A DNA stretch of 64,000 nt, from positions 62,001-126,000 of the forward strand of contig NZ_JAMFTN010000021.1 of NCBI RefSeq assembly GCF_023922585.1, in the 5' to 3' direction. A program made the position numbers and the translations under genes. Under the pieces are notes generated by a model. That model worked only from the letters and a program-made list of their open reading frames with translations, had not been told where the DNA came from and did not search any database. Positions 1-7,934 of this stretch are shown piece after piece (the stretch's first letter is position 1; each line of letters begins with the position of its first letter). This DNA is from Aliidiomarina quisquiliarum. Its GTDB lineage: Bacteria; Pseudomonadota; Gammaproteobacteria; Enterobacterales; Alteromonadaceae.

Positions 1-381
1 GTTTTCAAACAATAGTGGTGCCGACAATATAACGTAAGCAGACTGTGCAGCCTGTAGTTGAGCAAGTAATTGCTGGCGAATGGCGGGGTGCATTAAGCTA
101 TTCAGCTGTTGTTTTTTCCGCTCATCAGAAAAAATGATTTGGCGTAAGGCGGCTCGGTCGAGAGTGCCTTTATGGGGCCCTTCGCTTAGCAAAATATGCG
201 CCCCAAAGGCCTGGACTAATTCAGCTAGCAAGGGCTGGCTAGGGGCAACAACTTCACGGGCAATAACGTCGGCGTCGACCACAGTAATGCCTAAGGTGGC
301 AAATTCGTTCGACACGGTTGTTTTACCACTGCCAATACCACCGGTAAGACCAATAACTAAGGGTTTGGTTGGTTCAGACAT
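1..381 (-). CDS. coaE: Dephospho-CoA kinase, 3' end cut by window edge
   Basis: CoaE phosphorylates the 3'-hydroxyl of dephospho-CoA, the last step of coenzyme A synthesis in the cytoplasm. Reading from an ATG at 381, 127 residues are present; the family usually has about 200, so the C-terminal third lies outside the window. The N-terminus shows the P-loop GLTGGIGSGKTT at about residues 10-21, followed by the VVDAD segment and the LDRAALRQIIF stretch typical of CoaE. The ATG lies only 2 bases after the pilD stop, so the gene is translated as the last known member of the pil operon, an order common in gammaproteobacteria. Confidence 0.95.
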   Translation of the reverse strand, partial: MSEPTKPLVIGLTGGIGSGKTTVSNEFATLGITVVDADVIAREVVAPSQPLLAELVQAFGAHILLSEGPHKGTLDRAALRQIIFSDERKKQQLNSLMHPAIRQQLLAQLQAAQSAYVILSAPLLFEN

Positions 382-383
382 GG

Positions 384-1244
384 TTATAACCCAAGCCATT
401 GCCAGTAAGTGCTATACAAAACCTCACCAAAAAATAGCGCGGCAATACCGGCTAACGCTAAAAATGGCCCGAAAGGCATTGGGTTACCTTGCTGGTGACG
501 GCGCAATATAATCATTAAAATGCCATATACAGCGCCAATAACCGACGACAATAAAATGATCATCGGTAACATTTGCCAACCAAGCCATGCCCCGAGTGCA
601 GCTAAAAGCTTAAAGTCGCCATAACCCATACCTTCTTTGCCGGTTAGCAACTTAAATAACCAGAACACACTCCATAACGCCAAGTAACCACAGGCGGCAC
701 CAATAATTGCGTCGCTAGGGCTTACCGGGGTTAATTGCAAGCTGGCAAGTAAGCCAAGCCATACCAAAGGTAGGGTTATTTGGTCGGGCAGCAGCATGTG
801 GTCTTTGTCGATAAAAGTTAAAATAACTAAGGCATAAATAAAAAGTGCGTAACTCCAACCTAGGGCATTAAAACCAAACGACGCAATGGCACAAGCGGTA
901 AACACAGCGACAAGTAGTTCTACCAGTGGGTAGCGGCTGGAAATGCCTCCCTGGCAATGACGGCATTTGCCTGCTTGTAAGGCGTAGCTTATTACTGGAA
1001 TATTTTCATACCAACGCAATGAGGTTTTGCAAGCTGGGCATTGGGAGCCTGGTACCGCTAAATTAAAGCGTTCGGCTGGCGCTGCTGGTTGGCCAAGGCT
1101 TTCGGCGCAGTCTTGTTGCCATTGGCGTTTGAGCATAACTGGGAAGCGGGCAATAACCACATTGGCAAAGCTGCCAAAAAGTAAACCAATAATGGCAGCA
1201 AGTCCTACACTCCAGGCAAAACTTGTTTGAATGAGATCGAGCAT
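384..1244 (-). CDS. pilD: Prepilin peptidase / N-methyltransferase PilD
   Basis: PilD is an inner-membrane aspartyl protease that removes the leader of type IV prepilins (and often type II secretion pseudopilins) and methylates the new N-terminus. The 286-residue protein has full family length. It begins with a hydrophobic segment and GSFANVVIARFP. A cytoplasmic zinc site follows, with two CxxC pairs at C69/C72 and C94/C97. Catalytic aspartates are in the FIDKDH segment (about 146-148) and in GMGYGD (D210). Several membrane helices fill the C-terminal half. The gene sits between pilC and coaE on the same strand. Confidence 0.96.
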   Translation of the reverse strand: MLDLIQTSFAWSVGLAAIIGLLFGSFANVVIARFPVMLKRQWQQDCAESLGQPAAPAERFNLAVPGSQCPACKTSLRWYENIPVISYALQAGKCRHCQGGISSRYPLVELLVAVFTACAIASFGFNALGWSYALFIYALVILTFIDKDHMLLPDQITLPLVWLGLLASLQLTPVSPSDAIIGAACGYLALWSVFWLFKLLTGKEGMGYGDFKLLAALGAWLGWQMLPMIILLSSVIGAVYGILMIILRRHQQGNPMPFGPFLALAGIAALFFGEVLYSTYWQWLGL

Positions 1245-1268
1245 TGCTTCTCCTTGGCAATTTTAGTA

Positions 1269-2471
1269 CTAGCCAACGGCTAGCCCTAGCTGAAAAAGTG
1301 GTAAGTAGAGAGCAATCATAACAGCACCGGTGATAATGCTCACCACTATAAGAACCAGATTAGGTAACAATTGCAGGCTATTTTGCAGGCGTTGCGCTAT
1401 GGCTTGCTGCTGGTCTTTGGCTACCTGCATTATTTTGTCTTCTAGGGTACCGGTTTGCTCGCCTAATTCGATTAACGCATATTCAGTGCTCGTTAAGTAC
1501 TGGTAATTAAAAATAGCCCGACTGTTTTTGCCTGCTTTCAACGTCTGTAAGCTTTGTAACCACAAGCCTTGGTGCCATGTCGACGAATGCGTTAAGGCCA
1601 CACTTATTATGCTTTGCTGCAAGGTCATGCCATGTTGCAGGCCTAAGGCAAGGGTGTGTAAGTCTTGTTGCACTGCGGTTAACTCAACATACTTGTGCCA
1701 GCTTGGGTTACGCATAAGCCAACGCCTTAAGCCTGGTTTAGCTAACCAAAAGGGCAGCCACAACTGCACTAATAACCCCAGCCCGCCGAGCATGAATAGC
1801 AGGGCCACAAAGAAAGATAGCTGAAAGTTGCTGGCTGGCTGTAACAGCAACTGGGTTAAAAACGGTAGTTGGGCGTTGGTTTCTGCATATAAAGCGGCAA
1901 ATTTAGGCAGAATAAATAGCTTCAAACCAACCCCAAGAAGTACCACCATAGCCAACACTGCTGCGGGATAGCGCATGGCCTGGCGTAATTGTAGAGCGCG
2001 TTTTTGACGTTCAGCCGAAGCTACACTAAGTTGGGCTAACACGTGTTCAAATTGTCCTGCCTGCTCGGCAAACTCCATCAGTTGCAAATAGCGGTTATTC
2101 AAAGGAAGTGGTGAGCGTTTAAACGCATAACTAATAGGTAAACCCTTGTGTAATGCTTGTAACGCCGCTTGGCTCAGTTCAGCTTCTGCTTGGCACATAC
2201 TTTGATTGTGCAGCTGCTGTAAACTTTGTGCCATGTCGAAGCCACTTTTAATCAGGCTGTGCCAGCGACTAAACCAACTAGCCCAAAAAGCTAATTGAGG
2301 CAGGTAGCCTTGACGGGTTGTTGGCAGTGGTATGCGGCGCGTTAAGTGAATTTGTTGTTGCCATAATTGTAAAGCAACGCCAGTGCTATGGTGTGCTTGC
2401 AATACACCTTGGCGCAGGTCGTGCGCATCATCTTTGGGGTGGCCGTGCCAACGATACCAAATGGCTTTCAT
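1269..2471 (-). CDS. pilC: Type IV pilus inner-membrane platform protein PilC
   Basis: PilC is the polytopic GspF-family platform that couples the PilB motor to pilin extraction from the inner membrane. The product has 400 residues, with two GspF repeats (about 60-185 and 265-390) and three hydrophobic helices around residues 165-185, 210-235 and 370-395. I place the start at the ATG at 2471, which overlaps the pilB stop as ATGA; an open frame runs 15 codons further upstream but lies inside pilB. The N-terminal region is weakly conserved and rich in His and Gln. It would work with PilB and PilD encoded on either side. Confidence 0.9.
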   Translation of the reverse strand: MKAIWYRWHGHPKDDAHDLRQGVLQAHHSTGVALQLWQQQIHLTRRIPLPTTRQGYLPQLAFWASWFSRWHSLIKSGFDMAQSLQQLHNQSMCQAEAELSQAALQALHKGLPISYAFKRSPLPLNNRYLQLMEFAEQAGQFEHVLAQLSVASAERQKRALQLRQAMRYPAAVLAMVVLLGVGLKLFILPKFAALYAETNAQLPFLTQLLLQPASNFQLSFFVALLFMLGGLGLLVQLWLPFWLAKPGLRRWLMRNPSWHKYVELTAVQQDLHTLALGLQHGMTLQQSIISVALTHSSTWHQGLWLQSLQTLKAGKNSRAIFNYQYLTSTEYALIELGEQTGTLEDKIMQVAKDQQQAIAQRLQNSLQLLPNLVLIVVSIITGAVMIALYLPLFQLGLAVG

Positions 2472-3448
2472 GGTGCAATATAGACAGGTTTTAAAAGCTC
2501 TGCAGTGCGTTGCCAATAATCGGGGCTAGTAGGCGAACTCAAGAGCACATGCTGGGCTTGTTCATCGACTAAATTCACATCGAATACCCCAGCCCGTTTT
2601 TGCCCAATGGTGACTAAACGTTGGTTAATTAGTAGCGATAAAGCACCAGCCACTTGGGCATGGGTAACCCCTAGCTGTTGTAACCGAATTAAAGCCGCCA
2701 TGGCATTGCTTGCATGTAAGGTAGCCAGCACTAAGTGGCCTGTTTGCGCCGCTTGCACAGTCATTTGAGCTGTTTCTGCGTCGCGAATTTCACCAACCAT
2801 AATCACATCAGGATCTTGCCGTAACAAAGCCCGTAAACAATCGGCAAAGCGCATTAAGCCATTGTCGCGAACTGCGGTTTGGTTAATACCTAGTAAAGGG
2901 ATTTCAATAGGGTCTTCTACGGTGCTGATATTTATACTAGGGTGGTTGATATGTTCAAGCATGGCATACAAAGAGCGGGTTTTGCCGCTACCGGTGGGGC
3001 CCGTTACTAACACTAACCCCTGGCTAGCGGCAAGGGCTTGGCTTACTTGTTGATACTGATTTGGTAATAAACCCAGTTGGGATAAGGGCAGTGCTTGGTC
3101 CTGTTGGTTGAATAAGCGCAGCACAATTTTTTCGCCCCATAAGGTAGGTAGCACATTGAAACGGCAGTCGAGCACCAGCTGACCATGAAGCAATTTAAAC
3201 CGACCGTCTTGCGCCACGCGCCGTTGGGTTACATCTGCCCCGGCAGCATTTTTAAGGGCTGCTACCCATTGCTCGCCTACATGTTTAGCAATAACCTCAC
3301 GCTGCTGCAGCTTGCCTAATAATCGTTCCCGCACTAAATAGTGTTGATCTTGCGCTTCTAAATGCATATCAGACACCCCTGTATTGGCCATTTCAAACAG
3401 TAATTGAGCTAAATGTATGGGCAGTTGCGCACTGGCGTTGTGTAACAC
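2468..3448 (-). CDS. pilB: Short PilB-type pilus assembly ATPase lacking the N-terminal domain
   Basis: This GspE/PilB-family hexameric ATPase should power pilus extension at the cytoplasmic face. It has Walker A GPTGSGKT (about 148-155), the acidic TVEDPIE segment, a Walker B-like DPDVIMVGEIRD and the His box HLVLATLHA. It is only 326 residues, against about 560 for typical PilB: the N-terminal MshEN-type domain is absent, and so is the paired CxxC zinc motif normally found after the His box. The GTG start at 3448 has GGAG a few bases upstream. The pilA stop codon at 3464-3466 lies in the same frame, so no longer N-terminus can be encoded here. The core motor looks intact. Confidence 0.88.
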   Translation of the reverse strand: MLHNASAQLPIHLAQLLFEMANTGVSDMHLEAQDQHYLVRERLLGKLQQREVIAKHVGEQWVAALKNAAGADVTQRRVAQDGRFKLLHGQLVLDCRFNVLPTLWGEKIVLRLFNQQDQALPLSQLGLLPNQYQQVSQALAASQGLVLVTGPTGSGKTRSLYAMLEHINHPSINISTVEDPIEIPLLGINQTAVRDNGLMRFADCLRALLRQDPDVIMVGEIRDAETAQMTVQAAQTGHLVLATLHASNAMAALIRLQQLGVTHAQVAGALSLLINQRLVTIGQKRAGVFDVNLVDEQAQHVLLSSPTSPDYWQRTAELLKPVYIAP

Positions 3449-3463
3449 GGCCTTGCTCCACAG

Positions 3464-3931
3464 TTACTCAGTGCTATTCGGCAATGCCCCAGCGCAGCGT
3501 TGAATACGCGCACCTAAAGCAAAGTCGGAACAGTACAGTTGCCAACTCAGTTGAGTAGATTGAGCAATAGGCAGCGCTTCGATAACTACAGCGTCACCAT
3601 TACTGTCGCGGGCGTTTATGCTGGCGCGTAACGAGCCCGGTTGGCTACCTACCCGTAAGCTAGTCAAACCTTCGGGTAAAGGTGCCGTAGCAGGGGGAAT
3701 ACCAGCTATGCCAAGTTCGCTACAGTCGGCTAAGCTACCATTTTCTTGCCAACATAAGGCAATGGCAGTTTGCCACGGTTGCAAGGCTAGGTAGGCAGTA
3801 GTGGCTTTGGTGCGCTGGGTATAATCGGTAAATGCAGGCACTGCGAGTGAACTTAGAATGCCCAGTATGGCAACAACAATCATTAGTTCGATGAGGCTAA
3901 AGCCTTTGGGTACTAAATTAGTAAGCGGCAC
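3464..3931 (-). CDS. pilA: Type IV major pilin PilA
   Basis: Prepilin of 155 residues with a short leader ending in KG, followed by FSLIELMIVVAILGILSSLAVPAF, the class III/N-methylation signal and hydrophobic alpha1 helix. PilD would cut after Gly10 and methylate Phe11; Glu15 is the conserved Glu5 of the mature pilin. Cysteines near residues 59 and 66, and a C-terminal pair near 133 and 146, can form the usual D-region disulfide. The start is a GTG at 3931 with AGGAG five bases upstream. It heads a pilA-pilB-pilC-pilD-coaE run. I found no convincing sigma-54 promoter upstream. Confidence 0.93.
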   Translation of the reverse strand: MPLTNLVPKGFSLIELMIVVAILGILSSLAVPAFTDYTQRTKATTAYLALQPWQTAIALCWQENGSLADCSELGIAGIPPATAPLPEGLTSLRVGSQPGSLRASINARDSNGDAVVIEALPIAQSTQLSWQLYCSDFALGARIQRCAGALPNSTE

Positions 3932-4018
3932 AAGAACTCCTTATCTTTTTATGTCATGGGTACGGCACAAAGTGATAAGGAAGGTATAGGGCAGGTTAGG
4001 CAGTTGGGCGAGATAAGT

Positions 4019-4042
4019 AGGGGCAATTAAGCTATTACCCCT
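4019..4042. other. Imperfect hairpin between nadC and pilA
   Basis: An AGGGG...CCCCT stem with an A/T-rich loop lies in the 138-base gap between nadC and pilA. It has no T-run on the minus strand, so it is a weak terminator at best. It could also be part of the pilA control region. The rest of this gap shows nothing further that I recognise. Confidence 0.3.
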
Positions 4043-4069
4043 AGTTTTAAAACATTCGTAATATAGCTG

Positions 4070-4948
4070 TTATAGGGTGGTCATACGCATAGACAAGTCC
4101 ATAGCGTGTACATGCTTAGTGAGTGCGCCCGAACTTATGTAGTCTACATTCATGCTGGCGTAATGGGCGAGGCGATCAGCAGTAACATTACCTGACACTT
4201 CAAGCTTGGCTTTGCCTTTTGCCAGTTGTACCGCAGTGCGTATATCGTTGTCGCTAAAGTTGTCGAGCATGATAATGTCGCTACCGGCCTGCACGGCTTG
4301 CTCTAACTCGGCCAGGTTTTCCACTTCTACTTCTACCCAGCGTGAAGGTTGTAATTTGCGCGCTTGGTTTACGGCAGCAGCAATACCACCACAGGCCATA
4401 ATATGGTTTTCTTTAATTAAGTAAGCGTCGTATAAACCAATACGGTGATTTTGCCCGCCACCACAACGAACCGCATATTTTTGCCCCAGCCGCATGCCTG
4501 GAATGGTTTTGCGGGTATCTAATAGCTTGGTGTCGGTGCCGGCTAAATGAGCCACCGCCGAAGCAGTAGCAGATGCAGTACCACTTAGGCTTTGCACAAA
4601 GTTAAGGGCGGTACGCTCACCGGTAAGTAAGGCGCGAGCATTGCCGGTTAGCTCAAACAGTAATTGGTCGGGCGTAACAGTGTCGCCGTCGGCCACATGC
4701 CAAGTAACGACGACAGTTGGATCGAGCTGGTGAAACACTTCATTAACCCAGGCTAGGCCGCAGAAAACACCAGCGTCGCGGGTAATTACTCGGGCATGGG
4801 CCCTTGTTTCGGCAGCAATAAGCATGGCGGTTACGTCGAGTTCAACACTTACGCTGCCGCCTAAGTCTTCTTCCAAAGCGTTTTTCACTTCAAAAGGAAT
4901 GCGTTGCTGTAGGGCTGGCTCCATAGCAAGTGCTGTGTCGGTGGTCAT
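4070..4948 (-). CDS. nadC: Nicotinate-nucleotide pyrophosphorylase (carboxylating)
   Basis: NadC converts quinolinate and PRPP to nicotinate mononucleotide, CO2 and pyrophosphate in de novo NAD synthesis. The 292-residue product matches family length. It shows the [13 protein letters not shown] helix, the [10 protein letters not shown] phosphoribosyl/quinolinate-binding segment, [18 protein letters not shown] and the barrel strands [20 protein letters not shown] and [10 protein letters not shown] prefer the ATG at 4948 because GGAG lies seven bases before it; an in-frame ATG 12 bases upstream overlaps that site. The gene follows the retropepsin-like protease gene by 45 bases and is probably cotranscribed with it. 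Confidence 0.97.
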   Translation of the reverse strand: MTTDTALAMEPALQQRIPFEVKNALEEDLGGSVSVELDVTAMLIAAETRAHARVITRDAGVFCGLAWVNEVFHQLDPTVVVTWHVADGDTVTPDQLLFELTGNARALLTGERTALNFVQSLSGTASATASAVAHLAGTDTKLLDTRKTIPGMRLGQKYAVRCGGGQNHRIGLYDAYLIKENHIMACGGIAAAVNQARKLQPSRWVEVEVENLAELEQAVQAGSDIIMLDNFSDNDIRTAVQLAKGKAKLEVSGNVTADRLAHYASMNVDYISSGALTKHVHAMDLSMRMTTL

Positions 4949-4993
4949 AAATTGCTCCATTGGTATAAAAAAACAGGTGATTTAAGTTTTAAA

Positions 4994-5509
4994 TTATTGG
5001 CGAATAGTTAGTTGGCGATCACGTTGACTGAATTCTAACGCTCTTAAGGCGCTCATGCCCAACAAAATGTGGTTGCTGTGGTAGTCGGGAACAATAGTAG
5101 CGGCCACATTATTTAATAGAATGTCGCCTAATTGAAGTTGTGCGAGCTCGGTTTGATAGGCAATGGCCACACCGTTAGCGGTTCGTACCTGAATTTGTTG
5201 GCCCTGGCGAAGCCCAAGGTGGCTTGCCAAACTGCCAGGAATTGCCACTTGGGTGGCGCCAGTGTCGAGTAAAAAGGTAACGGGGCGTTGGTTAATACTA
5301 CCATTAGCCACATAATGGCCGGCTCGGTTTTGTTGTAGTACCACCACCGCTTGGTTGCCTTGGCGGTAACTTTCCACCTGCTGATTAGGATTTTGCTGCT
5401 TCGATAAGGCACCGTCAAAAAAGTAGTAAAGTAAGGCCAGCGCTCCAAGCCAAGCAAACCAAATAAAAAAACGGCCTATGGTTTTGCTACTGTCGTGGCT
5501 GTTAGCCAT
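4994..5509 (-). CDS. Membrane-anchored retropepsin-like aspartic protease (TIGR02281 type)
   Basis: A 171-residue protein with one N-terminal membrane helix (about residues 12-31), a short linker and a single retropepsin-like domain. The catalytic signature LLDTGATQVAIP is near residues 80-91, and the second hydrophobic-hydrophobic-Gly element is ILLGMSAL near 148-155. With one DTG motif it must dimerise to be active, as in other clan AA enzymes. The helix places the domain in the periplasm. The substrate is unknown. It precedes nadC and is divergent from ampD; I infer no functional link from that position. Confidence 0.85.
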   Translation of the reverse strand: MANSHDSSKTIGRFFIWFAWLGALALLYYFFDGALSKQQNPNQQVESYRQGNQAVVVLQQNRAGHYVANGSINQRPVTFLLDTGATQVAIPGSLASHLGLRQGQQIQVRTANGVAIAYQTELAQLQLGDILLNNVAATIVPDYHSNHILLGMSALRALEFSQRDRQLTIRQ

Positions 5510-5639
5510 GCACTATTCCCCTGTACAGATTTGTGTGAAACACTTTACCTTCAACGTAATTGTCCTGATACTTAATGATTATGCAAGACGGTAGTTTTAC
5601 CGGCAGCCATAAAGCAAACTGTAACGAAGGAAACGCTAG

Positions 5640-6221
5640 GTGTTACGAATAGACGATCATATTGTAAATGGGGTTTCATTTCACCCCTCGCCCCATAAAG
5701 ATGAGCGGCCAATAGCCCATGATATTAGTTTATTGGTTATTCATGGCATAAGTTTGCCCGCCGGCGAGTTTGGCGGCAAGCATATCGATCAGTTATTTAT
5801 GGGGTGTTTAGACTGTAGTGCCCATAGTAGCTTTGCCGAGTTAGAGGGGTTGCGGGTTTCTGCCCATTGTTTTATTTGTCGCAACGGCATTTTGCACCAA
5901 TATGTACCTTTTCATCAGCGTGCTTGGCATGCGGGGGTGTCGAGCTGGGCAGGGCGTGACAACTGTAATGACTTTTCTATAGGTATAGAGCTTGAGGGAA
6001 CGGACGTAGCACCCTACACTGAACAACAATACGCTACGTTAGTACAATTGAGCGCTGCTTTAATGGCCACTTATCCGGCAATTTCGTTAGACCGAATAGT
6101 AGGCCATGAGCACATAGCTCCTGGGCGGAAAAGCGATCCAGGCCCAGCATTTAATTGGGATGACTTTAAACGTCGTTTGGCAGCAGCGCAGGTTTATGCT
6201 AACGACAGCAGTTCACTATAA
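5640..6221 (+). CDS. ampD: 1,6-anhydro-N-acetylmuramyl-L-alanine amidase AmpD
   Basis: AmpD is a cytoplasmic zinc amidase that cleaves the peptide from anhydromuropeptides during cell-wall recycling, and so keeps the AmpR inducer low. The 193-residue product has the expected zinc ligands H35 (in VIHGIS), H156 (in VGHEHIAPGRKSDPG) and D166, with K164 and a Glu in IGIELEG (E117/E119) as catalytic partners. These match the E. coli positions closely. Translation starts at a GTG at 5640 behind GAAGGA. ampE follows after 12 bases, the usual pair. No ampR or ampC is visible nearby. Confidence 0.96.
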   Translation: MLRIDDHIVNGVSFHPSPHKDERPIAHDISLLVIHGISLPAGEFGGKHIDQLFMGCLDCSAHSSFAELEGLRVSAHCFICRNGILHQYVPFHQRAWHAGVSSWAGRDNCNDFSIGIELEGTDVAPYTEQQYATLVQLSAALMATYPAISLDRIVGHEHIAPGRKSDPGPAFNWDDFKRRLAAAQVYANDSSSL

Positions 6222-6233
6222 TAGGAAGCAAGT

Positions 6234-7022
6234 ATGATTGTTCTTTCCTTGTTCGTTGCCCTTATGTTGGAACGTTTACGCGTTAGCCCAGCAGGTTGGC
6301 AACTAGACAGCACAGCACAGCAGTTTAATGATTGGCTGTACCAACACGACACCTTTAGTTCAGGCCGTAAAAATGAGGTGTTTGGGCCTTTAGTTTTGCT
6401 TATACCCGCCCTGCTTTTGGCAGTTATTATGTTGTTTGGAGTAGGAGCCTTAGCAACGTTTTTTATTAATGTTGCAATGCTTACTTTAGCTTTTGGCTGC
6501 CGGCCTTATCGCGATGCCTTAAAGCGTTGGTATTTAGCCACCGCCAGAGAAGACAAAGAAACTCAGCAAGAAGCCAGTGACTTTATTATGCAAGGCAATG
6601 GCAATATTAGCCTTGGCCAACAGTTGGTGTGGCTTAATTTCCGCTACTACTTCTCGGTAGTGTTTTGGTTTGTGTTGTTTGGTGCCCCAGGTGTACTGGG
6701 CTATACCATTTTACGCGCGAATGAGCACCAGGTAGGCCAACTTATGGGCTGGGTTGACTGGTTACCGGTGAGAATAGCAGGGCTCGCATTTTTGTTCGTT
6801 GGGCACTTTACCCGCGCAATGCATGCCTGGTTAGCCAGCATTGGGCTAGTGCAAAACAGTCAAGAAGTGTTGCTACAATTAGCGGTTGCTGCCGAAGACA
6901 TAACTGTAGACGAAGAGGAAAAAAGTACCGAGCCGCAAGCCATGCTAGGTTTGGCTCGGCGGGCCACCATTTTTCTTTTGGCCAGTGTTGCCTTGGCTTC
7001 ACTGTTAGGCTGGATTGTTTAG
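6234..7022 (+). CDS. ampE: AmpE-family inner-membrane protein
   Basis: A 262-residue polytopic membrane protein with hydrophobic segments at about 1-10, 52-85, 140-165, 175-195 and a C-terminal helix at 243-262. It begins at an ATG behind AGGAAG and lies 12 bases after ampD. Position and pattern identify AmpE (CobD/CbiB-like fold), proposed to act as a membrane sensor or transducer in beta-lactamase induction. Its real biochemical role is unsettled. Family identification rests partly on the ampD neighbour. Confidence 0.85.
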   Translation: MIVLSLFVALMLERLRVSPAGWQLDSTAQQFNDWLYQHDTFSSGRKNEVFGPLVLLIPALLLAVIMLFGVGALATFFINVAMLTLAFGCRPYRDALKRWYLATAREDKETQQEASDFIMQGNGNISLGQQLVWLNFRYYFSVVFWFVLFGAPGVLGYTILRANEHQVGQLMGWVDWLPVRIAGLAFLFVGHFTRAMHAWLASIGLVQNSQEVLLQLAVAAEDITVDEEEKSTEPQAMLGLARRATIFLLASVALASLLGWIV

Positions 7023-7081
7023 CACAAGTGGTATTACCAATGAATTGATAACCGCTACTAGGAAGTCTGCCGATGACGCGT

Positions 7082-7117
7082 TATACTAAGGGGCGAAGGT
7101 CAATTGGTCTGACCAAC
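7082..7117 (+). promoter_or_regulatory. Candidate -10 element and PdhR operator upstream of pdhR
   Basis: TATACT at 7082-7087 is a good -10 candidate, though I see no strong -35. The segment 7103-7117 reads ATTGGTCTGACCAAC, a near-perfect match to the known PdhR box ATTGGT-N3-ACCAAT. The operator would lie just downstream of the transcription start and about 20 bases before the pdhR ATG. In E. coli the equivalent site gives pyruvate-relieved autorepression of pdhR-aceEF; the same is inferred here. Confidence 0.8.
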
Positions 7118-7138
7118 ATACCAGCCTAGGGTTGCTAC

Positions 7139-7900
7139 ATGAATGAATTAAGTCGAATACAACATACCAAGCTGTCTGACATTATCGTCGGCCAGATCGA
7201 GGCGTTGATAATCGATGGTAGCTGGGCTGCAGGTGAACGTATACCTTCGGAGCGCGAACTAGCCAAGCGTTTCGAGGTGTCGCGGCCGTCGTTGCGCGAA
7301 GCCATTCAAAAGCTTGAAGCTTTAGGCTTAGTTACCCGGCGTCAAGGTGGCGGTACTTTTGTTGCCAGTGCTTTAGACAAGCAAGTGGTTGACCCTCTTT
7401 TTGATTTATTGGCTAGGCATCCAGAATCGCAGTTCGACTTACTTGAATTTCGTCATGCTTTAGAAAGTGTGTCGGCTTACTTCGCTGCTTTACGTGGCAC
7501 CGACACCGATATGGCGCGTATTGCCGAAAGCTTTGCGGCGGCGTCTAAAAAAGGCTTAACCACAGCCCAACACGCACATGCTTTAGTCGCTTTCTATGTG
7601 GCTGTAGCAGAGGCATCACATAACTTAGTGTTGCTACATTTAGTTCGCGGTATGAACGATTTACTCCGCGACAATATCCGTAAAAACCTCGATCAACTCA
7701 AGGACCGTAGCGATGTACAGGCACAAATGCAGGTGCATCGAGAAGCTTTGGTGAAAGCCATTATGGAACGGCAGCCTGAACAAGCGCGTGAAGCTTGTCA
7801 TGATCACTTGGCTTATATAGAAAATGTTTTATTGCAATTAAATCGGGAGCATAGCCGAATTCAGCGGGCGCTACGGCGCACTGATAAGGCCAATGCTTAA
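7139..7900 (+). CDS. pdhR: GntR-family pyruvate dehydrogenase complex repressor PdhR
   Basis: A 253-residue FadR-subfamily GntR regulator. The winged helix covers about residues 8-76, with GERIPSERELAKRFEVSRPSLREAIQKL as the helix-turn-helix and GGGTFV as the wing. The C-terminal all-helical FCD domain runs from about 90 to 235. PdhR represses the pyruvate dehydrogenase genes and is released by pyruvate. It is first in a pdhR-aceE-aceF run, with the operator immediately upstream, as in enterobacteria. Confidence 0.95.
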   Translation: MNELSRIQHTKLSDIIVGQIEALIIDGSWAAGERIPSERELAKRFEVSRPSLREAIQKLEALGLVTRRQGGGTFVASALDKQVVDPLFDLLARHPESQFDLLEFRHALESVSAYFAALRGTDTDMARIAESFAAASKKGLTTAQHAHALVAFYVAVAEASHNLVLLHLVRGMNDLLRDNIRKNLDQLKDRSDVQAQMQVHREALVKAIMERQPEQAREACHDHLAYIENVLLQLNREHSRIQRALRRTDKANA

Positions 7901-7934
7901 GAGATTAAACAGGTAGTAGGTGAAGGGAACCATT

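Noticed and set aside
3932-4069. Sigma-54 (PilR-dependent) promoter before pilA
   Set aside because: I looked for a TGGC-N7-TTGC type pair on the minus strand and found none convincing.
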